A stretch of 64,000 bases of DNA from Agreia sp. Leaf283 (GCF_001422485.1 NZ_LMNF01000001.1:1773402-1837401); one strand, 5' to 3'. Shown: positions 1-10,560, counted from the first letter of the stretch. The notes: generated by a model not told the origin, from the letters alone. Numbers and translations: made by a program.

Positions 1-2
1 AC

Positions 3-917
3 GACGCCCGTCTGTCGGTGCTTGCGGCGGAGGTGAATCCGAAGCAGCTCGAGAAGAAGGCCCGCCACGAGGTCGAACTCGCCCAACCGTCCACCGCGGT
101 CGAACGTGCGGAGAAAGCAGCGGGGACGCGACGGATCTATGTCGATCCGGCAGCGGACGGCATGGCCCAACTCACCCTGCTCGCCCCAGCGCCGGAGATC
201 CACGCGATCGCAGACCGCGCCGTCCGATTGGCCGCCGGGTTGAAGACGGCCGGTGACCCGCGCAGCATGGGACACCTGAAAGTCGACGTCCTCACCGACC
301 TGCTCCTCAACGGAGAACCGTCGATCCCTGGAGCTACCCGGGGTATTCGAGGCAGGGTGCATGTCATGGTTCCCGCGATGACACTCCTGGGCGTGGGTGA
401 CGAGGCGGCGATCCTTCGCGGTTACGGACCCATCGACCCCGCCACCGCCGCCCAGTTGACCGCGGATGCGACGTCGTGGCGGCGGATCCTCACCGACCCG
501 ATCACGGGACGTATCCTCGCCACCGACCCGCGGGACTACCGGCCCACCGCAGCGATGATCGACCATGCCCGACTCGTCCACCCGGAATGTGTATTCCCGG
601 GGTGCACGGTTCCATCCGAGCAGGCGGATATGGATCACACCGAGGACCACGCCTATGGCGGGGGCACGATCCCGGAGAACCTCGCACCCCTGAGCGCCGG
701 ACATCATCGGGCGAAGCACCACACCAGGTGGCAGTTCATCCAGAACGGAGACGACACCCTGACGGCGACGTCACCCGCCGGGCACATCTACACGGTCCGG
801 CCGGAAGGCAAGATGCGGCCCGCACCACGAGCTCTCATCAAAGCCGCAGCGGCAGCCGCTGCGGGAGCCGCGACCACGATCACGGATGAGGAGGACCTCG
901 ACGACTGCCCCTTCTAA
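3..917 (+). CDS. DUF222/13E12-family HNH endonuclease-like protein, 5' end outside window
   Basis: The reading frame is open to the left edge, so the gene begins upstream; the GTG at 18 is only an internal codon. The visible part ends like the DUF222 (13E12 repeat) proteins that are multicopy in Microbacteriaceae and mycobacteria. The C-terminal third holds an HNH nuclease module: a CVFPGC cysteine pair, then DMDHTEDH, then NLAPLSAGHHRAKHH, giving the expected Cys/His ligands and catalytic His. The family is assumed to be nucleases linked to mobile DNA, but no cellular role is established. An alanine-rich stretch and an acidic tail close the protein. Directly downstream lies a tandem repeat array, a setting that fits these genes being recombination-prone. 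Confidence 0.85.
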   Translation, partial: DARLSVLAAEVNPKQLEKKARHEVELAQPSTAVERAEKAAGTRRIYVDPAADGMAQLTLLAPAPEIHAIADRAVRLAAGLKTAGDPRSMGHLKVDVLTDLLLNGEPSIPGATRGIRGRVHVMVPAMTLLGVGDEAAILRGYGPIDPATAAQLTADATSWRRILTDPITGRILATDPRDYRPTAAMIDHARLVHPECVFPGCTVPSEQADMDHTEDHAYGGGTIPENLAPLSAGHHRAKHHTRWQFIQNGDDTLTATSPAGHIYTVRPEGKMRPAPRALIKAAAAAAAGAATTITDEEDLDDCPF

Positions 918-930
918 CCCGTCACCATGG

Positions 931-1300
931 GTCTCGATACGGCCGCAAGCGGCCTACTCGACCAACGCAGGAGGGACGAGAACAGCCGCCCCGTTCCACG
1001 AGGCTGCCGAAGAGCAGCCTGCACGACCAACGCAGGGAGCACGAGAACAGCGGCACCGTTCCCTGAGCTTGTCGAAGGGAGGCCCACTCGACCAGCGCGG
1101 GAAGTATGACCGCGGCGTTCCCTGAGCTTGTCGAAGGGCAGCCCACTCGACCAACGCAGGGGCACGAGAACAGCCGCACGTTCCCTGAGCTTGTCGAAGG
1201 GCAGCCTGCTCGACCAACGCAGGGGGCACGAGAACAGCGGCACCGTTCCCTGAGCTTGTCGAAGGGCGGCCTGCTCGATCAACGCAGGAGAGACGAGAGC
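931..1300. repeat. Tandem array of about 64-bp units built from two REP-like motifs
   Basis: The array opens with GTCTCGATAC followed by the palindrome GGCCGCAAGCGGCC and TACTCGACC. After that the unit CTCGACCAACGCAGG...GAGAACAG...GTTC recurs with starts near 957, 1022, 1087, 1146, 1209 and 1274, so spacing is 59 to 65 bases. Four units carry an exact CCTGAGCTTGTCGAAGGG core (1061-1079, 1120-1138, 1183-1201, 1248-1266, counting the leading C); the first unit has a diverged version. Reading frames across it are repeat translations, not genes. The rest of the gap, about 1301-1590, shows no gene that I can support. Confidence 0.85.
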
Positions 1301-1594
1301 ACCTCCTCCGAGCGCCGACTTTTCAACGCGCCCGAAAACCAGACTGCGCCGCCCCCTCAGTGGCCGCACCCCTGCGTCCATCAAAGGAATGCGCATGCGC
1401 CTGCATCTATGGGGGAGCGAGGTGTGCCCCCTGCGCCTACCGAGGGGCGGCGAGTAGGACGAGCTCGGAGTTTCGAGAGGCAAGAGGCAACGGGCGTCGG
1501 GAGTTCGCTAGTGCAGGATGTGACCGGTGAGCCCGGGTAGCCGGCACGGCCCTCGCGGAGTGCGTGGAGCAGGCCAGGTGCCTGGCACGCGGAA

Positions 1595-1658
1595 AGGCCC
1601 GGCACCCGGCCGCCACGACGCCCGTGCGGGCGATTCGTGGGGCGCGGGTGCCGGGCCT
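1595..1658 (-). terminator. Rho-independent-type terminator of the liv operon
   Basis: A 14-base arm at 1595-1608 (AGGCCCGGCACCCG) pairs perfectly with 1645-1658, enclosing a 36-base loop that has its own internal pairing. It begins 18 bases past the livF stop on the minus strand and is followed in that direction by TTTCC, a short T run. Confidence 0.7.
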
Positions 1659-1675
1659 CAGCGTGGAGCGACGGG

Positions 1676-2446
1676 TCAGCCGCCCACCGTGGGCGTCGAG
1701 GTGGTGACCTCGTTCGTGGTGGCGAGGGTTCCGAGGTAGAGCTCGATGACCTTGGGATCGTTCATCAGGTCGCGCCCTGGGCCCTCGTACGCGTCCTTGC
1801 CCTGGTCGAGCACGTACCCGCGGTCGCAGATCTGCAGCGCGCGCCGGGCGTTCTGCTCGACGATCATGATCGAGACGCCGGCGCGGTTGATGCGCTGCAC
1901 GTTCACGAACGTCTCGTCCTGGCGCATGGGGGAGAGGCCGGCACTCGGCTCGTCGAGGAGCAGCATGCTCGGGTCCATCATCAGGGCTCGAGACATGGCC
2001 ACCATCTGCCGTTCTCCACCGGAGAGGGAGCCGGCACGCTGCTTGAGGCGCTTCGACAGCTCGGGGAAGAGATCCTCGACGAAGGCCAGGCGCGTCTTGA
2101 AGAGCTTCGGCTTCTGGTACATGCCCATCTCGAGGTTCTCCTCGATAGTGAGCGAAGGGAAGACGTTGTTGTTCTGCGGCACGAAGCCCACGCCCTTCGA
2201 CACCAGCTTGTCGGCCTTCAGACCCGTGATGTCCTCGCCGTTCAGCTCGACGGTGCCGCTGCGGATGTTCACGAGGCCGAAGATGGCCTTCAGCAGCGTG
2301 GACTTGCCCGCGCCGTTCGGGCCGATGATGCCGACGAGTTCGCCGCGCTTCACGTAGACGTTCGACCCGTTCAGAATGTTGACGCCCGGAACGTAGCCGG
2401 CGAAGAGCTCCTTGGTGACAAGGACGTGATCGGTGTCGGTGCTCAC
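1676..2446 (-). CDS. livF: Branched-chain amino acid-type ABC transporter ATPase LivF
   Basis: This is one of the two cytoplasmic ATPases of a HAAT-family importer for branched-chain amino acids or a related substrate. The 256-residue protein has Walker A GPNGAGKST, signature LSGGERQMVAMSRAL, Walker B LLLDEPSAGLSP and the LivF-type ending near YLG. I start it at the GTG at 2446, which overlaps the livG stop by four bases (GTGA) and gives the normal family length; a longer open frame upstream is a livG shadow. It is the last gene of the minus-strand livH-livM-livG-livF operon and is followed by a hairpin terminator. Which amino acid is transported cannot be read from the ATPase. Confidence 0.93.
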   Translation of the reverse strand: MSTDTDHVLVTKELFAGYVPGVNILNGSNVYVKRGELVGIIGPNGAGKSTLLKAIFGLVNIRSGTVELNGEDITGLKADKLVSKGVGFVPQNNNVFPSLTIEENLEMGMYQKPKLFKTRLAFVEDLFPELSKRLKQRAGSLSGGERQMVAMSRALMMDPSMLLLDEPSAGLSPMRQDETFVNVQRINRAGVSIMIVEQNARRALQICDRGYVLDQGKDAYEGPGRDLMNDPKVIELYLGTLATTNEVTTSTPTVGG

Positions 2447-3444
2447 TTCTTCTCCTCTGTATCGACCGGTGTCGACGGGGCGTCGGCGGTCGGTGCGGAC
2501 TCGTGGCCGGGCACGGCGATGCCGGCGGCCTCCGCATCCTGCTCGACCTCGTTGCGGATCAAATCGGACTGCATCTCCTCCGCCACCTCGAGCTGGCCCT
2601 CGATGGTGCCGAGGTCGGTGGCGTGGTGGGCTCCGAGGTAGGCGTCGATGACGGCGGGGTCGGACATGACGGTCGAGGGCGGACCCTCGGCGACGACCTT
2701 GCCCTCGGCCATCACGATCACCCAGTCGGCGATCGTGTTGACCATGTGCATGTCGTGCTCGACGAAGAGCACGGTCATGCCCTCGTCTTTCAGATTGACG
2801 ATGTGACCGAGCAGCGACTGCGTCAACGCCGGGTTGACGCCGGCCATCGGCTCGTCGAGCATCACGAGTTCGGGGCTCGACATGAGCGCGCGTGCCATCT
2901 CGAGCAGCTTCTTCTGGCCGCCGGACAGGCTCGACGCGTAGTCGTCTTTCTTGGTGTCGAGCTTGAACTTGGCCAGCAGCTGCATGGCGCGTTCGGTGAT
3001 CTCGTCCTCCTTCGCCTTCCACAGGGGCTTGAAGAGCGAGACGAAGATGTTCTCACCGCCCTGCTTCGTGGCGCCGAGACGCATGTTCTCGAGCACGGTC
3101 ATGCCGCTGAGCGCCTTGGTGAGCTGGAAGGTACGGACCATTCCCATGCGCGAGACCTTGAACGCCGGCACGCCGGCCAGGCTCTTGCCCTTGAAGGTCC
3201 AGTTGCCGGTGTTCGGCTTGTCGAACCCGGTGAGCAGGTTGAAGAACGTGGTCTTGCCGGCCCCGTTCGGGCCGATGAGAGCCGTGATCGAGCCGCGCGG
3301 GATCTCGAGGTGGGCGACGTCGACCGCGGTGAGGCCGCCGAAGCGGCGGCTGACCGCGTGCGCGACGACGATCGGGTCCTTCTTCTTGACGCCCGGAACG
3401 ATCACATCGTCTGTGATATCGGATACGAGAGTTTTTTCAGGCAA
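2443..3444 (-). CDS. livG: Branched-chain amino acid-type ABC transporter ATPase LivG with acidic C-terminal tail
   Basis: The second ATPase of the importer shows Walker A GPNGAGKTT, signature LSGGQKKLLEMARAL and Walker B VMLDEPMAGVNP, with the LivG-type insert between Walker A and the signature. The core ends near YLGAHH; about 70 further residues, rich in Glu, Asp, Ala and Pro, make the protein 333 residues against roughly 255 for the family. The tail has no recognisable domain and probably lies free in the cytoplasm. The start overlaps the end of livM by eight bases and its stop overlaps the livF start, so the four genes are translationally coupled. Confidence 0.93.
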   Translation of the reverse strand: MPEKTLVSDITDDVIVPGVKKKDPIVVAHAVSRRFGGLTAVDVAHLEIPRGSITALIGPNGAGKTTFFNLLTGFDKPNTGNWTFKGKSLAGVPAFKVSRMGMVRTFQLTKALSGMTVLENMRLGATKQGGENIFVSLFKPLWKAKEDEITERAMQLLAKFKLDTKKDDYASSLSGGQKKLLEMARALMSSPELVMLDEPMAGVNPALTQSLLGHIVNLKDEGMTVLFVEHDMHMVNTIADWVIVMAEGKVVAEGPPSTVMSDPAVIDAYLGAHHATDLGTIEGQLEVAEEMQSDLIRNEVEQDAEAAGIAVPGHESAPTADAPSTPVDTEEKK

Positions 3445-4414
3445 AGTGCAGATCCTTCTTCTTGCCGAAGATTCCTTGCGGACGGAATATCACGAGGAGC
3501 ATCAGGGCGACACCGACGATGATGAATCGGATCGGACCGGTCTGCGTGGTCGTGAGCGGGAGGACTCCGGCCTCGATGCCGAGGCTGAGGAGTCCGTCGG
3601 TGAGCGACAGCGTGACCCAGAAGATGATGGAACCCACCACAGGGCCGAACACGGTCGCCGCGCCACCGAGCAGCATGATCGTGTACAGGAAGAACGTGAG
3701 CTGCGTGCCGTAGTTGTCGGGTTGGAGCGACCGGGGGAGGATGAACACGACTCCGGCCAGACCTCCGAGCACGCCACCCAGGATGAGCGCCTGGATCTTG
3801 TACGAGAACACGTTCTTTCCGAGCGAGCGCACCGCGTCTTCGTCTTCTCGGATGCCCATGATGACGCGTCCCCAGGGGCTGCGCATGAGCAGGAAGACGA
3901 GGAGGCAGGCGAGCGCGACCAGGCCCCAGCCGACGATGCGGATCCACCACTGGTCCTGGTTGTAGACCAGGGGAGTGCCCATCAGACCGAAGCGGCCCTC
4001 GGGAAGCGGGTTGACGGCGTTGAACGCGCGGGCCGCACCGTTGATGCCTTCCGAGCCGCCGGTGACGTCGGAGAACTCCGGCGTCTTGACCGACAATCGG
4101 ATGATCTCGGCGGCGGCGATGGTCACGATGCTCAGATAGTCCGCCCTGAGTCTCAGGGTGGGTATTCCGAGGATCAGCGCGAAGATGGTGGCCGCCACGA
4201 TCGCCGCGAGGAACGATCCCCAGAGCGGCCAGCTGTAGATCACCGAGGTGATGGCGAACGCGTAGCCGCCGACGGCCATGAATCCCGCCTGCCCGAAGTT
4301 GAGCAGTCCGGTGAAGCCGAAGTGGATGACGAGGCCGATGGTGGCCAGGGCGTAGGCCGCCACGGTGGGGTCGAATATCTGCCCGATTGCGAGCCAGATG
4401 AAATTGCCGTTCAT
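3437..4414 (-). CDS. livM: Branched-chain amino acid-type ABC transporter permease LivM
   Basis: This 325-residue polytopic protein is one of the two membrane subunits. It has the family motif GLLNFGQAGFMAVGGYAFA near residues 35-55, multiple hydrophobic helices, and the coupling segment with GIREDEDAVRSLGKNV that contacts the ATPases. The C-terminus IFRPQGIFGKKKDL is the usual family ending. The start lies 11 bases after the livH stop and the end overlaps livG, consistent with one transcript. No substrate-binding protein gene is present in this window. Confidence 0.92.
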   Translation of the reverse strand: MNGNFIWLAIGQIFDPTVAAYALATIGLVIHFGFTGLLNFGQAGFMAVGGYAFAITSVIYSWPLWGSFLAAIVAATIFALILGIPTLRLRADYLSIVTIAAAEIIRLSVKTPEFSDVTGGSEGINGAARAFNAVNPLPEGRFGLMGTPLVYNQDQWWIRIVGWGLVALACLLVFLLMRSPWGRVIMGIREDEDAVRSLGKNVFSYKIQALILGGVLGGLAGVVFILPRSLQPDNYGTQLTFFLYTIMLLGGAATVFGPVVGSIIFWVTLSLTDGLLSLGIEAGVLPLTTTQTGPIRFIIVGVALMLLVIFRPQGIFGKKKDLHFA

Positions 4415-4425
4415 AAGGACCTTCC

Positions 4426-5847
4426 CTAGCCGACGCGCTCTTTGCGGCCCAGGATGCCCTGGGGCCTGACGAGCAGAATGATGATCATGAGCACGAGCGG
4501 GGCGACGAATTTGAGGTTCTCAGGGATCCACAGTGTCGACAGGTTCATGATGAGGCCGATGACCACGGCTCCGACGAGGGCTCCGTAGGCCGAGCCCAGG
4601 CCACCGAGAGTGATCGCCGCGAAGATGAGCAGCAGGATCGAGGCGCCGGTGTCCCAGCGCAGCGACTGGTAGTACCCCACGTAGACGCCGGCGAGGGCGG
4701 CCAGGGCTCCCGAGCCGACCCAGACGACGCGGATGACCCGCTCGACGTTGATGCCCGAAGCGGATGCGAGGGCCCGGTTGTCGGATACGGCGCGCATGGC
4801 CTTGCCGATCTTGGTCTTCGTGAGCACGAGGGCCACACCGAGGATGACGACGATGGCGATGATCGCTCCGGCGACGTCGGTGAACTTGAGGCTCACCGAG
4901 CCGATCACGAGGAACGGCTTGGTGCTGTTGGGCAGCGTGAGCCGGTCGGGTCCGAAGAGGAGCACGAAGACGTAGCGCAGAGCGAGCGAGAGGCCGATGG
5001 TGACGATCATCATCGGGATCAGGCCCAGGCCGCGCTTGCGCAGGGGGCGCCAGATTCCGGCATCCTGCGCCCACCCGAACAGGCCGCCCAGCACCATCGC
5101 CGCGGGAATCGCGATGACGGCGGGGAGCCCGATGATTCCGGAGAACAGGTAGGCCATCAGGGCACCGAACGTCACCAGCTCGCCGTGGGCGAAGTTGTTC
5201 AGGCCTGTCGTTCCGTAGATAAGAGAGGCGCCGATCGCCGCGAGGGCGATGAGCAGGCCGAAGATGAGGCCCGTGACCAGCTGGGGCCAGAACCGCAGCC
5301 AGAAGGTGTCGGCCGTGACCGGCGCGGTCGTGGTCGTCGTTCCGGCCTCGCCGTCTGCGCCGGGCGTCGGCGTGGATGTCGCCGTGTCGGAGGGAGCAGC
5401 GACGGCTCCCTTCGCGTTGTCGGGAGACAGGAAGAAGATCGCGGGCACCTCTGTATTGCCGGCGAACACCTCGACCTCTGCGGGGTTGCTCGACGGACGC
5501 GGGTAGCCGGTCTCGACCGGAAGTGCGTCTTCGTCGATCGTCACCGTATAGGTGCCGGGCTCGCTCACGGGGATGACGGCCTTTCCGTCTTCGCCGGTGA
5601 CCGCCGTCTCCGTGCCGCCGTCGCCCTCGACCGTTATGGAAACGTTTGCGACGCCGACTTTGTCGGCATCGGAGCGTACCCAGGCGAGGATCGACTGCTC
5701 GGTCGTGGTGGACGTGGAAACGGTCGTCTCAGCAGCTGATGCGCCGAGGGCGGATCCTCCGAGGACGACGGATAGACAGAGAACGACCGACGCGATGAGC
5801 ATCGCGATCAATCGAGCCGACTGCCCGGGTCTTATGCCAGCGAGCAA
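4426..5847 (-). CDS. livH: LivH-type permease with added signal peptide and exported Ig-like domain
   Basis: Residues about 183-473 form a normal LivH permease (GTTGLNNFAHGELVTFGALMAYLF, ending VRPQGILGRKERVG). Ahead of it are roughly 180 extra residues: a hydrophobic signal segment (about 12-38) ending in an AxA-like site, a Thr-rich stretch, a beta-rich segment with TGEDGKAVIPVSEPGTYTV that resembles carboxypeptidase-regulatory/Ig-like folds (about 52-143), and a Thr/Pro/Ala linker. I start at TTG 5847, not the upstream in-frame GTG at 5871, because a perfect AGGAGGT lies six bases before the TTG. The extra domain should face outside and could help dock a binding protein or the cell wall; that is inference. 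It heads the operon and is divergent from guaB. Confidence 0.9.
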   Translation of the reverse strand: MLAGIRPGQSARLIAMLIASVVLCLSVVLGGSALGASAAETTVSTSTTTEQSILAWVRSDADKVGVANVSITVEGDGGTETAVTGEDGKAVIPVSEPGTYTVTIDEDALPVETGYPRPSSNPAEVEVFAGNTEVPAIFFLSPDNAKGAVAAPSDTATSTPTPGADGEAGTTTTTAPVTADTFWLRFWPQLVTGLIFGLLIALAAIGASLIYGTTGLNNFAHGELVTFGALMAYLFSGIIGLPAVIAIPAAMVLGGLFGWAQDAGIWRPLRKRGLGLIPMMIVTIGLSLALRYVFVLLFGPDRLTLPNSTKPFLVIGSVSLKFTDVAGAIIAIVVILGVALVLTKTKIGKAMRAVSDNRALASASGINVERVIRVVWVGSGALAALAGVYVGYYQSLRWDTGASILLLIFAAITLGGLGSAYGALVGAVVIGLIMNLSTLWIPENLKFVAPLVLMIIILLVRPQGILGRKERVG

Positions 5848-5853
5848 GGGTGC

Positions 5854-5860
5854 ACCTCCT
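5854..5860 (-). promoter_or_regulatory. Shine-Dalgarno site fixing a TTG start for livH
   Basis: On the minus strand AGGAGGT is followed by a six-base spacer and TTG. The alternative in-frame GTG (5871-5869) lies upstream of this site and has no such sequence before it. Confidence 0.8.
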
Positions 5861-6013
5861 GTGGGAAGCACGGGCGGACCCGGGCTCCGTTATCTATGGT
5901 CGAGCGACGTTGCTAGAACATAGCGCCCCATTGTTGCCTCCATGTTTCGACACGGAAAGGAATGCCTGCGACGCGCAGGTACTTTCTTACACCGGAATAA
6001 CGCGCGCACCTAA

Positions 6014-7561
<1,548 letters not shown>

Positions 7562-7603
7562 ACGACGCCTACGGGCGGAACGAGTGACCGGTAGGGTTGT
7601 CGG

Positions 7604-8728
7604 GTGAGTATGGATATCGAAATCGGCCGCAACAAGCGAGGCCGTCGCGTCTACGCATTCGACGACATCGCGGTTGTGCCCTCGAGGCGCACGCGTGACC
7701 CGCAGGACGTGTCGATCAACTGGACGATCGACGCCTATCACTTCGGCATGCCCGTGCTGGCGGCGCCCATGGACTCCGTGGTCTCGCCGGCCACGGCCAT
7801 CCGTATGGGGCAGCTCGGCGGACTCGGCGTTCTCGACCTCGAGGGCGTCTGGACGCGCTACGAGAACCCGGAGCCGATCCTCGAGGAGATCCGCACGGTC
7901 GATGCCGCGTCGGCGACGGCGCGCATGCGTGAGATCTACGCAGAGCCCATCAAGCCCGAACTCGTCACCGCACGCCTCGCGGAGATCCGCGCTGCGGGCG
8001 TCACCGTGGCCGCGGCCCTGTCGCCGCAGCGCACGCAGGAGCTGTACGAGACGGTGGTCGCCGCTGGAGTCGACCTGTTCGTGATCCGCGGCACGACCGT
8101 GTCGGCCGAGCACGTCTCCAAGAGCACCGAGCCGCTGAACCTCAAGAAGTTCATCTACGAGCTCGACGTCCCCGTCATCGTCGGAGGCGCCGCGACCTAC
8201 ACGGCCGCCCTGCACCTCATGCGCACGGGCGCGGCCGGAGTGCTCGTCGGTTTCGGCGGGGGAGCCGCCTCGACCACCCGCGCGACCCTCGGCATCCACG
8301 CACCCATGGCCACGGCTGTCGCCGATGTCGCCGGCGCACGCCGCGACTACATGGACGAGTCGGGCGGGCGCTACGTGCACGTCATCGCCGACGGCGGCCT
8401 CGGCACATCCGGCGACATCGTGAAGGCCATCTCGGTCGGCGCCGACGCTGTGATGCTCGGCACCGCGCTGGCTCGGGCCACCGACGCACCCGGCGGCGGA
8501 TACCACTGGGGCAGCGAGGCTCACCACACGCAGCTTCCCCGCGGCAACCGCGTGCATGTCGGCCAGGTCGCGCCGCTCGAGGAGATCCTCAACGGCCCGT
8601 CGCCCGTCGCAGACGGAACGGCCAACCTCATGGGAGCGCTTCGACGCTCGATGGCGACCACGGGGTACTCCGACCTCAAGGAATTCCAGCGCATCGACGT
8701 CGTCGTGGCCCCGTACCTGACCCACTAG
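7604..8728 (+). CDS. guaB3: GuaB3-family IMP dehydrogenase-like protein
   Basis: This 374-residue TIM-barrel protein belongs to the GuaB3 group, a paralogue common in actinobacteria and cyanobacteria that lacks CBS domains. It keeps the barrel start YAFDDIAVVPSRRTRDP, the substrate-site segment FGMPVLAAPMDSVVSP, and the phosphate loop GGLGTSGDIVKAISVGADAVMLG, but does not have the GSICTTR catalytic loop seen in its neighbour. Cyanobacterial GuaB3 has been reported to act as a GMP reductase; whether the actinobacterial branch does the same is not settled. The GTG at 7604 is followed two codons later by ATG 7610, which is an equally possible start. Confidence 0.9.
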   Translation: MSMDIEIGRNKRGRRVYAFDDIAVVPSRRTRDPQDVSINWTIDAYHFGMPVLAAPMDSVVSPATAIRMGQLGGLGVLDLEGVWTRYENPEPILEEIRTVDAASATARMREIYAEPIKPELVTARLAEIRAAGVTVAAALSPQRTQELYETVVAAGVDLFVIRGTTVSAEHVSKSTEPLNLKKFIYELDVPVIVGGAATYTAALHLMRTGAAGVLVGFGGGAASTTRATLGIHAPMATAVADVAGARRDYMDESGGRYVHVIADGGLGTSGDIVKAISVGADAVMLGTALARATDAPGGGYHWGSEAHHTQLPRGNRVHVGQVAPLEEILNGPSPVADGTANLMGALRRSMATTGYSDLKEFQRIDVVVAPYLTH

Positions 8729-8809
8729 TCATCGCCTCCGGGTCGCTGTTTATCAACCCGTCCCGGGTACACTGAGGCCACCGATTCTCTATGACGAGGA
8801 GGCCTGAAA

Positions 8810-10540
8810 ATGGTTGAAGCGAACAGTGTGTCCAGGTCTACGAAGCTGGGCCCCGAAGAGCGTGAAGCCGCGATCGAGGCGCTGAAGACCAAAGAACTCG
8901 ACATCCTGGTCGTGGGCGGAGGCATCGTCGGCGCAGGCGCAGCACTCGATGCGGCTACCCGAGGGCTCCGCGTCGGAATCGTCGAGGCCCGCGACTGGTC
9001 GAGCGGAACGAGTTCGCGCTCGTCGAAGCTGGTGCACGGCGGCGTCCGCTACCTCGAGCAGCTCAACTTCCGCCTCGTCCGCGAGGCCCTGATCGAGCGC
9101 GGCCTCCTGCTGCAGCGCATCGCCCCGCACCTCGTCAAGCCGGTGCGCTTCCTCATCCCGCTCAAGCGGCGCTTCATCGACCGGTTCTACATCGGCGCCG
9201 GCATGGTGCTGTACGACCTCTTCTCCTACACCGGAGGCCGCCCGCCCGGCGTTCCCCACCACCGTCACTTGACCCGCGGCCAGGTGCAGCGCGCGATCCC
9301 GAGCATGGCCCACGACGCGCTCATCGGCGGCATCACGTACTACGACGCGCAGGTCGACGACGCGCGCTACGGCGCATCCGTCGTGCGCACCGCGTCGTTC
9401 TACGGAGCCCACGCTGCGAGCCGGGTGCGCGTCGAGGGATTCATCAAGGTCGGCCAGCGGGTCGTCGGCGTTCACGCCCACGACCTGCAGACCGGTGAGA
9501 AGTTCGAGATCCGCGCGAAGCAGGTCGTGAACGCCACGGGCGTCTGGACCGACGACACCCAGGCCATGGTCGGCGAACGCGGACAGTTCAAGGTGCGGGC
9601 GTCGAAGGGCATCCACCTGGTCGTGCCGCGCGACCGGTTCCAGTCCTCCATGGGCCTGCTCCTGCGCACCGAGAAGAGCGTGCTCTTCGTCATCCCGTGG
9701 GGCCGGCACTGGCTCGTGGGAACCACGGACACCGACTGGCACCTCGACAAGGCTCACCCCGCCGCGACCGCGGCCGACATCGACTATGTGCTCGAGCACG
9801 TCAACACGGTGCTGAACGTGCCCCTCACCCGCGACGACGTCGAGGGCGTCTACGCGGGCCTTCGTCCGCTGCTCGCCGGAGAGAGCGACCAGACGTCGAA
9901 GCTGTCGCGCGAGCACCTCGTCGCTCACTCGGTTCCCGGTCTCGTCGTGATCGCGGGCGGCAAGTGGACCACCTACCGGGTCATGGCCAAAGACGCCATC
10001 GATGCGGCGGTCTCGGCTCTCGACGGCAAGATCGCCGGCAGCGTCACCGAAGACATCGCCCTGCTCGGCGCCGAGGGCTATCAGGCTGCGTGGAACAAGC
10101 GCAGCAAGATCGCCCGCAGGTTCGGCGTGCACACCGTGCGCATCGAGCACCTGCTCAATCGCTTCGGAACCCTGACCGACGAACTGCTCGATCTGATCTC
10201 GGCCAACCCGGAGCTCGCCGAACCCCTGCCCGGGGCCGACGACTACCTCGCGGCAGAGGTCGTCTACGCCGCCAGCCATGAGGGAGCCCTGCACCTCGAA
10301 GACGTGCTGGCCCGCCGCACGCGCATCTCGATCGAGGCGTGGGACAGGGGGGTCTCCGCGGCTCCCGTCGCGGCGCGCCTCATGGCCGGCGTGCTCGGCT
10401 GGGACGAGGCCCGGATCGAGCGGGAGGTCGCGAACTACCTGCGTCGAGTGGCGGCTGAGCGTGCGAGCCAGGAGCAGCCCGACGACGAATCGGCCGATCG
10501 CATCCGGCTCGAGGCGCCCGACATCGCGGCGCAGGCGTAG
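8810..10540 (+). CDS. glpD: Aerobic glycerol-3-phosphate dehydrogenase
   Basis: GlpD oxidises glycerol-3-phosphate to dihydroxyacetone phosphate at the membrane and passes electrons to quinone through FAD. The 576-residue protein shows the dinucleotide fold VVGGGIVGAGAALDAATRG at about residues 30-50, the family segment GTSSRSSKLVHGGVRYLEQ, GTTDTDWHLD mid-protein and GGKWTTYRVMAKDAI near residue 385, then the helical C-terminal domain. AGGAGG stands ahead of the ATG. The gene is isolated from glpF/glpK here. A glycerophosphodiester phosphodiesterase that could supply substrate lies at 17.5 kb. Confidence 0.95.
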   Translation: MVEANSVSRSTKLGPEEREAAIEALKTKELDILVVGGGIVGAGAALDAATRGLRVGIVEARDWSSGTSSRSSKLVHGGVRYLEQLNFRLVREALIERGLLLQRIAPHLVKPVRFLIPLKRRFIDRFYIGAGMVLYDLFSYTGGRPPGVPHHRHLTRGQVQRAIPSMAHDALIGGITYYDAQVDDARYGASVVRTASFYGAHAASRVRVEGFIKVGQRVVGVHAHDLQTGEKFEIRAKQVVNATGVWTDDTQAMVGERGQFKVRASKGIHLVVPRDRFQSSMGLLLRTEKSVLFVIPWGRHWLVGTTDTDWHLDKAHPAATAADIDYVLEHVNTVLNVPLTRDDVEGVYAGLRPLLAGESDQTSKLSREHLVAHSVPGLVVIAGGKWTTYRVMAKDAIDAAVSALDGKIAGSVTEDIALLGAEGYQAAWNKRSKIARRFGVHTVRIEHLLNRFGTLTDELLDLISANPELAEPLPGADDYLAAEVVYAASHEGALHLEDVLARRTRISIEAWDRGVSAAPVAARLMAGVLGWDEARIEREVANYLRRVAAERASQEQPDDESADRIRLEAPDIAAQA

Positions 10541-10543
10541 GCG

Positions 10544-10560
10544 CCCTTCGACAGGCTCAG
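10544..10560. repeat. Solitary copy of the CCTGAGC-TGTCGAAGG repeat
   Basis: CCCTTCGACAGGCTCAG is the reverse complement, with one change, of the core repeated four times at 1.06-1.27 kb. It sits in the glpD-khtT gap. This motif looks dispersed in the genome. Confidence 0.65.

Noticed and set aside
931-1300. CRISPR array
   Set aside because: Repeats are contiguous 64-bp units that differ along their length; there are no unique spacers of constant size and no cas genes.
914-1540. Several overlapping open frames on both strands in the repeat array
   Set aside because: They are translations of the 64-bp repeat with periodic sequence and no family features.
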